Shown: piece after piece, positions 43,172-51,114 of the stretch
Numbering within the stretch: the stretch's first letter is position 1
Layout: the number at the start of each line of letters is the position of its first letter
NCBI GenBank assembly: GCA_029309925.1
Contig: JARKND010000004.1
Coordinates: forward strand, 975,663-1,039,662
Length of the DNA: 64,000 nt
Source of the DNA: Fulvivirgaceae bacterium JP3-4
Lineage (GTDB): Bacteria; Bacteroidota; Bacteroidia; Cytophagales; Cyclobacteriaceae
Direction: 5' to 3'
Notes under the pieces: generated by a model
Database searches by the model: none
The model's input: the letters and a program-made list of their open reading frames with translations, nothing else
Told to the model about the DNA's origin: nothing
Position numbers and translations under genes: made by a program

Positions 43172-45580
43172 ATGAAAAAATTTCATCTTCTGGGATGGAC
43201 GCTCGCACTTGTGCTTTGCGTTAACGCAGGCTATGCGCAGTTCATCACCAACAATGGAATCACCATCACCAATGGGGCAATGCTTGTCACCAATGGCGAT
43301 TGGACCAATGCCTCCGGAACGAATATCGTTAACAATGGCATTATCCGGACAAGTCAGCCGTTCATTAACAATGGAACACTCGATGCTTCCAGCACCGGTG
43401 GATTCGCTCTTCATTATACCACCGATATGAACTTCCAACCTGGAGGTTCAAGCATGGGATTTCTTTCGAAGAGTGGAGCCGGAAACCTCTTGGCAGCAAA
43501 CACACTCTCAATTCGCGACAGTCTGATGCTTCGTGGTGGATTGGTTCGACTGCTGAATACAACAGATACGGTTTCGCTTCGCAGCGGAGCCCTCGTACTT
43601 GCATCTGCAACTTCCTACGTGGAAGGTATGGTAGCGAGAGCAGGAACAGGAAACCTTCTGTTCCCTTTAGGGAAAGATGGTAATTACCTTCCCTTGACGA
43701 TGAACAAGGTTTCTGCGAAAAAACTGACAGCATCTGTTGAGGCGACACCTGGTTCACACACCGCAGGCCCTGGTGTCGATGCACTTATCGCATTTCCTTA
43801 CGCATGGAAAGTAAGTGAACAACTCAATGCCGATACCGCAGCATATGTTGAAGTCAACTATCCTAACACGCTGCCTGTTGTTGCAAATCCGATTGTAGTG
43901 CGACAGGTTCCGGGTCAGCAATTCGCAAGCATGGGAGCACGGATTATCACTAACACTGGTGGCAGAGTTACGGTGAGAAGCTATTCACGGGGAACGAAAG
44001 GCTTATTTACAATTGCGCGCGGTTTCCCATCTGATTTCAAGACGGACTCCTTAGCCCTTGTCGCACTCTATAATGCAACGGGCGGAAACGGATGGGTCAA
44101 CAAGAATCTTTGGCTTCAAAAACCTGTTGACGAATGGGCTGGTATTACAGTTACCGGACAGAGTATAACCGCTATCAACCTAGCCAATAATGGCTTGACG
44201 GGTGCAGTGCCTGATCATGTAGTGGATATTTTGTCGTTGCAAACGGTTAACCTTTCCGGCAACGCCATCACAAGCATTCCTGTGTTTACGGAGAATCCTC
44301 AGATCACATCACTCAACGTGACCAACAACAAGCTGACATTTGCATCGCTTGAGCCCAACGCTGGTGTTCTCGGTTTGAACTATACAACACAGGCTGTGTT
44401 CGGCAGTCCGCGCAACGAATCTGTTGCCGTTGGAACCGCAGTTACTTTCGAAGCAAATGCCGGAGGCTCGGGCAGTGTTTATCAATGGAAACGCAATGGC
44501 GTTGTTGTACCTGGCGCAAATGCTCCTGTGTACAACGTACCGTCTATCGGCAAAAGCACGATGGGTGAATACATAGTCGAGGTTACGAACCCGTCTTTGC
44601 CGCAACTGGTTCTGCGCTCTGCGCCACAGGTATCACTGGCGCACGCTGACATCGCGGGCAAGCTCTACATCGCACAGCAGCAACCTGCGACAAAAGGCGA
44701 GATGGTATTGTATCGGGTAAACACTTCTAAGTTCGATATCGTGAAGACAGCACAGCTCCAAAATGACGGAAGTTACTCGTTTGAAGACATCGTTCTGGAT
44801 GACTACCAAGTGAAAGGATTCGCTGACACACTTGTTCACGCACGTGCACTACCAACGTACTATGAGAGTACGATTTTCTGGGAAGAAGCCGATACGTTAT
44901 TCCTTGAGAACAATGTTACGGCCCTTGATATCTATTCAGTGATCGAGCCTGGTCCGCCTTCGGGTCGCGGTGTGATCGATGGAACCTTTGAAGAAGATGT
45001 TCCAGAAGGTTCCGGTGGACGTACCATGCTGCCACAGCCTGTTAAACGAGCCGGTGTAAGTGCGAGACGTGTTCAAAGTACTGGTCGTGGCAAAGAAGAA
45101 ATTCTCGTGCTGGTTGCTTACGTATTCACAGATGATCAGGGTCGTTTCTCACTGCCAAACCTTCCCAATGGAACGTATAGACTTAATTTCCAGTATCCGG
45201 GTTACCCAATGGATGAGAGCACTGACGTGACCATAGTTATCAACGATGGCTTGCAGTCTCAGGCAACCGTTGACGCAAAAGTTGAAGGTGGAAAGATTAC
45301 GGTAAGAAAGCGCGTCATTACCGGATTGTTCGATTCTGAAAAAGTTCACGTGCGACTGTTTCCGAACCCCGCAGTTGATTATATCAACCTTTATTTCGAG
45401 ACAGAAGAGAAAGGAAGAACGATTGATGTCAGCTCGATGAATGGAAGAAAGCTCGTAAACACACTTGCCGAAGGAAAAGAAGCACAGGTGAATATGCAGC
45501 ATGTTGAACGTGGCATCTACATCCTTCGGATTATGCAAGAAGGCGTGTCGGTGAAAACGCTAAAGGTTCTTATCGAGTAA
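43172..45580 (+). CDS. Secreted T9SS cargo with LRR, Ig-like and sorting domains
   Basis: 802 residues with signal peptide (WTLALVLCVNAGYAQ) directly followed by an Asn/Gly/Thr-rich strand region (FITNNGITITNGAMLVTNGD). The middle has a short leucine-rich repeat stretch (AINLANNGLTGAVP, VNLSGNAITSIPVF, SLNVTNNKLTF) and an Ig-like segment (GGSGSVYQWKRNGVVVPGANA). A carboxypeptidase-regulatory-like domain follows (FSLPNLPNGTYRLNFQYPGY). The end is a typical T9SS type A sorting domain (VRLFPNPAVDYINLYFE ... GIYILRIMQEGVSVKTLKV), so export by type IX secretion and attachment at the surface are expected. It starts two bases after the fibre-like gene's stop and surely shares its transcript. Confidence 0.9.
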   Translation: MKKFHLLGWTLALVLCVNAGYAQFITNNGITITNGAMLVTNGDWTNASGTNIVNNGIIRTSQPFINNGTLDASSTGGFALHYTTDMNFQPGGSSMGFLSKSGAGNLLAANTLSIRDSLMLRGGLVRLLNTTDTVSLRSGALVLASATSYVEGMVARAGTGNLLFPLGKDGNYLPLTMNKVSAKKLTASVEATPGSHTAGPGVDALIAFPYAWKVSEQLNADTAAYVEVNYPNTLPVVANPIVVRQVPGQQFASMGARIITNTGGRVTVRSYSRGTKGLFTIARGFPSDFKTDSLALVALYNATGGNGWVNKNLWLQKPVDEWAGITVTGQSITAINLANNGLTGAVPDHVVDILSLQTVNLSGNAITSIPVFTENPQITSLNVTNNKLTFASLEPNAGVLGLNYTTQAVFGSPRNESVAVGTAVTFEANAGGSGSVYQWKRNGVVVPGANAPVYNVPSIGKSTMGEYIVEVTNPSLPQLVLRSAPQVSLAHADIAGKLYIAQQQPATKGEMVLYRVNTSKFDIVKTAQLQNDGSYSFEDIVLDDYQVKGFADTLVHARALPTYYESTIFWEEADTLFLENNVTALDIYSVIEPGPPSGRGVIDGTFEEDVPEGSGGRTMLPQPVKRAGVSARRVQSTGRGKEEILVLVAYVFTDDQGRFSLPNLPNGTYRLNFQYPGYPMDESTDVTIVINDGLQSQATVDAKVEGGKITVRKRVITGLFDSEKVHVRLFPNPAVDYINLYFETEEKGRTIDVSSMNGRKLVNTLAEGKEAQVNMQHVERGIYILRIMQEGVSVKTLKVLIE

Positions 45581-45609
45581 CAGACGCTTTAAAAAATTAT
45601 TTATCTTCG

Positions 45610-46083
45610 ATGTATATGAAAACGTTTATAAAGACCGCGTCAAAATTCACATTAGTAGCTGCGTTGGCCGGATTGGCTTTTCTGAATAGCTGCAAGTCTG
45701 ATGAGCCTACGCTTTCAGATGAGCAGCGCGTTACAAAGATCCTCACAGACAATGGCGGGAAATGGAATCTGCCGGCTGTTGCAGGTGTAACCGTTGATGG
45801 CCTCGATGTGACACAGGACTTGTTTAAAGACTTCTCGATCACCTTTGGCGAGGGCACCCTTACCACCACCGGAACAACACCGGTGTGGCTTCGTCAGGAT
45901 ACATGGTCATTTAAAGATCAGTCCGCGAAGATCATCGTACGTGGCCAGGACAACAAGGAGATCACAATCTCTGAGATTACCGATAATCAACTTGTACTGA
46001 CGCTGGAGTGGGAATACCAGACCTTCGAAGGCGGACGCGCAAAGTCGATTAAAGGAACTCACCAGTTCACAATGGAAAAGTAG
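45610..46083 (+). CDS. Small lipoprotein in the surface-protein operon
   Basis: 157 residues (MYMK; the second Met at 45616 may be the true start). Lipobox LNSC (AGLAFLNSCKSD). The mature part begins with an acidic PTLSDEQRVTKILTDNGGKW segment, and later strands (WSFKDQSAKIIVRGQDNKEI, LVLTLEWEYQTFEG) suggest a lipocalin-like barrel as in many Bacteroidota lipoproteins with DUF5004-type folds; not certain. Thirty bases after the T9SS cargo gene, so likely co-expressed. A word-repeat element begins immediately after its stop. Confidence 0.75.
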   Translation: MYMKTFIKTASKFTLVAALAGLAFLNSCKSDEPTLSDEQRVTKILTDNGGKWNLPAVAGVTVDGLDVTQDLFKDFSITFGEGTLTTTGTTPVWLRQDTWSFKDQSAKIIVRGQDNKEITISEITDNQLVLTLEWEYQTFEGGRAKSIKGTHQFTMEK

Positions 46084-46086
46084 TCG

Positions 46087-46252
46087 AATTCAAGATCCAA
46101 ATACCAAAATCCAAATTCCAAATACCAAGGGATTTGGATTTTGCATTTTATTGCCTTTTGATTTTTGGATCTTGGAATTTGGGATTTGGGATTTGGGATT
46201 TGGGATTTGGATTCTTGGGATTTGGGATTTGGATCCTGTACTTTGGATCTTC
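46087..46252. repeat. Word-repeat element of GGGATTT-like units with inverted halves
   Basis: The left part (about 46091-46130) reads AGATCCAAATACCAAAATCC and variants; the right part (46167-46252) contains repeats of TTTGGGATTTGGGATTTGG, GGATCTTGGAATTTGG and GGATTCTTGGGATTTG, which are imperfect reverse complements of the left part. It ends at the stop codon of the small PLDc_N gene. The units resemble array B of the element at 23287. No coding potential. Its position between two convergent transcripts suggests a terminator-like role, inferred. Confidence 0.75.
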
Positions 46253-46420
46253 CTAAGTTCTCCTTCCCAAAAAGTAGTACAATACCGGACCGAGCACCGG
46301 CAGGAAAACAACAGCGATGATCCAAAGAATTTTTTTCTCCGTGTCTTTATTGCTTTTCACAATGTCAATGATCACAATGATGTCAATGACAAGTATCAGA
46401 AACGAAAGTAGCCTTCCCAT
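46253..46420 (-). CDS. Small PLDc_N domain membrane protein
   Basis: 55 residues, too short to stand out but convincing: MGRLLSFLILVIDIIVIIDI is a membrane helix, followed by a charged turn (VKSNKDTEKK) and a second helix with the phospholipase-D-nuclease N-terminal signature (ILWIIAVVFLPVLGPVLYYF then LGRR), that is, W.......LP..G...Y...GR. PLDc_N proteins are small inner-membrane proteins of unknown function. The start ATG at 46420 lies three bases after the stop of the OmpA-type gene (46424), so it is the second gene of that transcript. Its stop touches the word-repeat element. Confidence 0.85.
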   Translation of the reverse strand: MGRLLSFLILVIDIIVIIDIVKSNKDTEKKILWIIAVVFLPVLGPVLYYFLGRRT

Positions 46421-46423
46421 ATC

Positions 46424-47371
46424 CTAGTTTGATTCGAGAATTTTAAACAGTTCGTCAAGGTCTGGTGTGATGATGATTTCCGTTCTCCTGTTCTTCTGCT
46501 TGTTCTGCGGATTGTCGTTGGCAGCAAGCGGAGAGAATTCACCTCTTCCCGAAGCGGTGATCTGCTGAGGCGAAAGCCCGGCTTTCGTCAGAATCTTGGT
46601 GATGGACGTTGCGCGCATCACACTCAGATCCCAGTTATCTTCCATGTACTGCGATTTTTTCGAAATCGGAACATTGTCGGTGTGTCCCTCCACAAGTATA
46701 TTGATGTCCTTCTGATCCTTGATTGCCTTCGCCAGCTGTTGAAGCGCAGTTACACCCTTCGCATCCACCACAATACTTCCACTTCCAAACAAAAGTTGTT
46801 CAGCAAGCGAAACATAGACTTTACCATTTTTCACCTGTACGGTAATGTCGTTTTCTTTAAAGTTTAATAACGCACTCGAAATTTTATTCTTCAGATCCTG
46901 AACGGCTTTGTCTTTATTCGCCAGAACAGTTTCCAGTTCCTGAACCTTTTTCTCGCGCTCGGCCAGGCTGTTGCTGAGGGAGTCATTCATCCGTCTCGTG
47001 CGCGTCAGGTTCTCCTGGATGCTGACAAGTTGTTCCTGTTGTTGTGCAATATCGCGATTCAATTTTCCGCTGCTCGTCATCAGGTTTTTGTAATACGTGT
47101 TCAGTTGCTCATGCTCTTTTTCGAGCGAAGCAAGTTTCTGACTCGTATTGCGAACATCGATTCCAAGATTTGTCGTATCCTCCTTTAGTTTCTTCAGCTT
47201 TTCATCAAGGTCTTTTAGATCCGCATTAGCCTTTTCGAGACGGGTATTCTTATCGTGCAGATCAGCTTCCATGCTTACCTTCTGCGCGAGCAGATCATCA
47301 TACTTCTTGCGCGTCACCACACAGGAAGACATGATCAAAAGAACAAAGACAGCAAGTAGGGTTCGATTCAT
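46424..47371 (-). CDS. OmpA family lipoprotein with long coiled coil
   Basis: 315 residues. Lipobox MSSC (VLLIMSSCVVTRKKY). Residues about 25-170 form a long coiled coil (ARLEKANADLKDLDEKLKKL-like heptads, SLEKEHEQLNTYYKNLM, ERKVQELE region). The C-terminal OmpA/MotB peptidoglycan-binding domain follows (VQVKNGKVYVSLAEQLLFGSG, ILVEGHTDNVPISKK, YMEDNWDLSVMRATSI, ASGRGEFSPLAANDNPQNK, NRRTEIIITP). It should link the outer membrane to peptidoglycan over a long reach. The gene is followed within three bases by the small PLDc_N gene on the same strand. Confidence 0.93.
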   Translation of the reverse strand: MNRTLLAVFVLLIMSSCVVTRKKYDDLLAQKVSMEADLHDKNTRLEKANADLKDLDEKLKKLKEDTTNLGIDVRNTSQKLASLEKEHEQLNTYYKNLMTSSGKLNRDIAQQQEQLVSIQENLTRTRRMNDSLSNSLAEREKKVQELETVLANKDKAVQDLKNKISSALLNFKENDITVQVKNGKVYVSLAEQLLFGSGSIVVDAKGVTALQQLAKAIKDQKDINILVEGHTDNVPISKKSQYMEDNWDLSVMRATSITKILTKAGLSPQQITASGRGEFSPLAANDNPQNKQKNRRTEIIITPDLDELFKILESN

Positions 47372-47504
47372 AGATAAAAAAGTAAATTTTCCGAAAAATA
47401 GGGATAATCTATCCCCCGCCCAACGCGACTCCGGGTAAATATTGTTTGTCGAGAATACTTTATCTTTAACCTGAACGTTTCACAATTGCTTACCTATCCT
47501 CTCT

Positions 47505-49850
47505 ATGAAAGCAATCTACCTGGTCATTGGCCTGCTGGCATTTCATCATGGCCTGTCACAAAAATTCACCATCAGCGGCTCCGTCAAAGACAAGCATACA
47601 GGTGAAAACCTGATCGGGTCAAGTATTTACGACCTGCATTCACAGCGCGGAACAAGTTCAAACACGTACGGTTTTTTCAGTCTGACCCTGGCAAAGGATT
47701 CTGTGCACCTCCGTGTTTCATACGTTGGATACGAACCCACGCTGATAAGATTCGTGATGACAAAGGATACGGTGATCAATGTTGGCCTGACCAGTGGCAC
47801 CACGCTTGGCGAAGTGGTGATCTCCGGAACGACTGAAGACCGCATCCAGGAAACGACACGCATGGGCACCATTGATGTTCCGCTTTCGCAGATCAAGTCG
47901 TTGCCAGCGCTGATGGGTGAAACTGATGTGCTAAAAGTCCTGCAGCTACTTCCCGGTGTCCAAGGTGGCAGCGAGGGAAGCAGTGGACTGTATGTCCGGG
48001 GCGGTGGACCGGATCAGAACCTTATCCTGCTGGATGGCGTACCCGTCTACAACGCCTCGCACCTTTTTGGATTCTTTTCAGTGTTCAACGCGGATGCAAT
48101 CAATCATGTTGAACTGATCAAAGGCGGATTTCCAGCTCGCTATGGCGGACGACTCTCAAGCGTCATCGACATCAGCATGAAAGAAGGAAATAACCAGGAA
48201 CTCAAGGGTGAAGGTTCCATCGGTCTGATCGCATCGCGCATTACGGTGGAGGGTCCGCTCATTAAAGACCGCACTTCATTTATTGTTTCCGCGAGGCGAA
48301 CGTACATCGATATCCTGGCGCGACCTCTGATCAAAGCAAGTAGCGAGGGTGACGAAACCGCTGGCTATTATTTCTACGATCTCAACACAAAAATTAACCA
48401 CAAGATCAACGAGAAGAACAGGATCTACCTGAGTGCCTACATGGGTGACGACAAGGCGTATTCGAAGTACAAGGGATTTTACATCAACAATAATGAACGC
48501 ACCGATTATAAGGACGAATTCGGCCTTCGCTGGGGAAATATCAGCACAGCACTGCGCTGGAACAGCATCATCAGCAATAAACTTTTCAGCAACGTTACTG
48601 CAACATACTCACGGTATCGCTTCGATATTTTTGCTGAATCAGAAGAAAAAATAACCACACCATCCTCTACTTCAAAATACTTTTACAAAGATCAGTACAT
48701 CTCCGGCATCCGCGACTACGCCCTCAAAGCCGATTTCGATTTCATTCCCAACCCCTCGCACTACGTTAAGTTTGGAGCACAGGCAATCAATCACCTCTTC
48801 ACACCTGGCGTTTATAGCTACCGAGGCACTGACGACTCCGACACAACCTTCGGTGCACGAAGGATATACTCGCAGGAGTTTGCCGCTTATATTGAAGATG
48901 ATTTCATGATCTCCCGCGCGTTGAAAATGAATTTCGGAGTCCATGCTTCCGGATTTCTGGTGGAAGGCAAGTTTTACAAGTCCATCCAGCCGCGCCTGGC
49001 AGCACGTTACCTGATGACACCAACGCTCTCGTGGAAAGCTTCGTTCGCTACCATGACACAGTATCTTCACCTGCTCACCAATGCGGGGCTCGGTCTTCCA
49101 ACAGACCTATGGGTACCAGCCACACCCACAATCAAGCCCGAGCAAAGCGCCATTGCATCGACCGGCTTCGCTTTCAATCTCAAAAATGAATATGAACTCA
49201 CGGTCGAAGGTTACTACAAAACCATGCAGAATCTTATCGAGTATAAAGACGGAGCGAGTTACCTCAACATTCAGGACAACTGGCAAACAAAAGTTGAAGT
49301 TGGTGATGGCGAAAGTTATGGCGCGGAATTCTTCCTTCACAAAAAGACGGGAAAAGTGAACGGATGGCTCGGCTATACACTTTCATGGACGAACCGCACC
49401 TTCCCCAACCTCAACGAGGGAAAAACGTTTCCTTACAAGTATGATCGCAGGCATGATGTCGAGATCGCCATCGCATACGAGCCAAAGCCTAATCGAGAAC
49501 TGGCACTCACCTGGGTTTATGGAACAGGCACCGCCATTTCCCTTCCGAAATCGACTTATGAAGGATACATGGATCACTTCGACTACTTCAACTATCAAAA
49601 CAACATCCAGTATTATGAGGGCCGGAATGCCTTTCGCATGAGAGCGTACCATCGGCTTGATTTCAGTTACACAACTACCAAAAAGACAAAGTTTGGTGAG
49701 CGATCGTGGACCATAGGTGTCTACAATCTCTACAGCAGGCGAAATCCGTTCTTTATGGAGATCGGCTACGACCGGGACGGAAACAAAAAGTTTATTCAAT
49801 ACAGTTTGTTCCCGATCATTCCGTCCATCGCTTATCGTTTCAAATTCTAG
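47505..49850 (+). CDS. TonB-dependent receptor with carboxypeptidase-like N-terminus
   Basis: 781 residues. Signal peptide (MKAIYLVIGLLAFHHGLSQ), a CarboxypepD_reg-like domain (about 20-105, FTISGSVKDKHTGENLIGSS, YGFFSLTLAKDSVHLRVSYVGY), the plug domain (about 120-230, LPALMGETDVLKVLQLLPGV, SGLYVRGGGPDQNLILLDGVPV) and a 22-strand-type barrel ending with Phe (IPSIAYRFKF). Imports a large substrate across the outer membrane with TonB energy; substrate unknown. The DUF4249 gene starts eleven bases later, a pairing often found in this phylum (susCD-like in role, without a SusD). Confidence 0.92.
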   Translation: MKAIYLVIGLLAFHHGLSQKFTISGSVKDKHTGENLIGSSIYDLHSQRGTSSNTYGFFSLTLAKDSVHLRVSYVGYEPTLIRFVMTKDTVINVGLTSGTTLGEVVISGTTEDRIQETTRMGTIDVPLSQIKSLPALMGETDVLKVLQLLPGVQGGSEGSSGLYVRGGGPDQNLILLDGVPVYNASHLFGFFSVFNADAINHVELIKGGFPARYGGRLSSVIDISMKEGNNQELKGEGSIGLIASRITVEGPLIKDRTSFIVSARRTYIDILARPLIKASSEGDETAGYYFYDLNTKINHKINEKNRIYLSAYMGDDKAYSKYKGFYINNNERTDYKDEFGLRWGNISTALRWNSIISNKLFSNVTATYSRYRFDIFAESEEKITTPSSTSKYFYKDQYISGIRDYALKADFDFIPNPSHYVKFGAQAINHLFTPGVYSYRGTDDSDTTFGARRIYSQEFAAYIEDDFMISRALKMNFGVHASGFLVEGKFYKSIQPRLAARYLMTPTLSWKASFATMTQYLHLLTNAGLGLPTDLWVPATPTIKPEQSAIASTGFAFNLKNEYELTVEGYYKTMQNLIEYKDGASYLNIQDNWQTKVEVGDGESYGAEFFLHKKTGKVNGWLGYTLSWTNRTFPNLNEGKTFPYKYDRRHDVEIAIAYEPKPNRELALTWVYGTGTAISLPKSTYEGYMDHFDYFNYQNNIQYYEGRNAFRMRAYHRLDFSYTTTKKTKFGERSWTIGVYNLYSRRNPFFMEIGYDRDGNKKFIQYSLFPIIPSIAYRFKF

Positions 49851-49861
49851 ACTGCCGACAA

Positions 49862-50734
49862 ATGAAAAAGTATCTGCCCATATTATTGATCGGAATCATC
49901 AGCGGATGTGAACTGGTAGTGGATGTCGATATTCCGCTTGAACAAAGTCAGCTTGTGCTCAACTCGTTCTTTACACCCGACAGCGTGTGGAAAGCAAAAG
50001 TATCCCTGAGCCGCCACATCCTCGATGACGGCCCTTACCCATTCGTGGAGGATGCCGAGATCATTGTGTTTGACGGAGATAACGCGATCGACACACTGAC
50101 ATACGACTCCCTGGGGTATTATAAGTCAAACAGCGGTGGACCAGTCCACAACCGGAGCTACACAATTCGTGCGAGCGCTCCGGGTTACAATGTTGTCCAG
50201 TCGACTTCTTCGTGCCCGAAGGCAGTGACCGCTGAATTTTCATCATTGCAGTCTGGTATTGGAGAATATCAGGAACCCGTCCATTCATTCACCGTCACTT
50301 TTAACGATGCACCAGGGAAAGATTTTTACCAGGTGATGGCGATCGGGGAATCGAGGTACGTCAATCCTTACACAGGTCAGGGTTTTGTAAACCGTTTCAA
50401 TGCGCGCCTGTGGAGTGATGATCCCGGCATTGACGATGAAGAAATCGCAAATAATGAGGGATTCTTTTTCTCTGATGCTTTATTCGATGGCCAGACTTTC
50501 TCCGTTAACGTAAAAATGTCACCAAACTACTGGGGTACGCAGGCTAAAGTAAAATACTATATCTTCTTCAGACTTGTGAATGAAGACCTTTACCGCTACA
50601 AAACAACCTCGCTCTTGCAGAATTACACATCCGGAGATCCGTTCGCGCAGCCAGTGAAAGTTTACAACAACATCGATAACGGGTTCGGAATTTTTGCCGG
50701 ATATTCGCAGGCTACGCATGTGTACGACAAGTAG
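49862..50734 (+). CDS. DUF4249 lipoprotein paired with the TonB receptor
   Basis: 290 residues from MKKYLPILLIGIISGC, chosen because it opens the lipoprotein signal (lipobox ISGC); the frame stays open 156 bases upstream inside the receptor gene but without signal. The mature part fits DUF4249: CELVVDVDIPLEQSQLVLNSFF, VSLSRHILDDGPYPFVEDAEI, and later FTVTFNDAPGKDFYQVMAIG. In Bacteroidota, DUF4249 proteins follow a subset of TonB receptors and probably act as surface lids or binding partners. No ligand is known. The following 380 bases have no gene. Confidence 0.88.
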   Translation: MKKYLPILLIGIISGCELVVDVDIPLEQSQLVLNSFFTPDSVWKAKVSLSRHILDDGPYPFVEDAEIIVFDGDNAIDTLTYDSLGYYKSNSGGPVHNRSYTIRASAPGYNVVQSTSSCPKAVTAEFSSLQSGIGEYQEPVHSFTVTFNDAPGKDFYQVMAIGESRYVNPYTGQGFVNRFNARLWSDDPGIDDEEIANNEGFFFSDALFDGQTFSVNVKMSPNYWGTQAKVKYYIFFRLVNEDLYRYKTTSLLQNYTSGDPFAQPVKVYNNIDNGFGIFAGYSQATHVYDK

Positions 50735-51114
50735 GGCGAACTCAATACCTCCTGAATCAGTATAGCTTTACACGTAAGAAGTCTTACCGGAATCAGAGGC
50801 TAAGCCGCGTAATAAATCCACTTGTTTTAAAAATTACGATACACCTGCGCATGAATTTCCGCAGAAAAAACGCTGTCACAATCAAACAAGATAGCGCATC
50901 CTGATAACTTTCGAAGTTGAATAACGTACCGAGTTATGGGTATTTTTTTTGAACACAGCAAAATCATTGACTGCGGCTGTGTCGTTAAAGCTGAAGCCCG
51001 TCAGGACTTGGAAATCATCCCCCGGAAAGGTATGTATCGCAACGCGGGGCCTACATGTAATAATTGAATAAGAAACAACGCAATTTTGTTTCCGTTGTTC
51101 CTTAACATTGCTTT
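50735..51114. other. 380-base intergenic stretch without a recognised gene
   Basis: Between the DUF4249 gene and the CHAT gene. No open frame with coding character, no strong hairpin with T-run and no clear repeat were seen. A box near the CHAT start (TAACATTG, 51103-51110) is one base off the -7 consensus and probably too close to the ATG to count. Confidence 0.45.

Noticed and set aside
46087..46252. CRISPR array or coding tandem repeat.
   Set aside because: No fixed repeat-spacer period, and the frames across it are broken by stops or give biased peptides without a start signal.
51103..51110. Promoter -7 box (TAACATTG) for the TPR-CHAT gene.
   Set aside because: One base off the consensus, only four bases before the ATG and without a -33 box at proper spacing.
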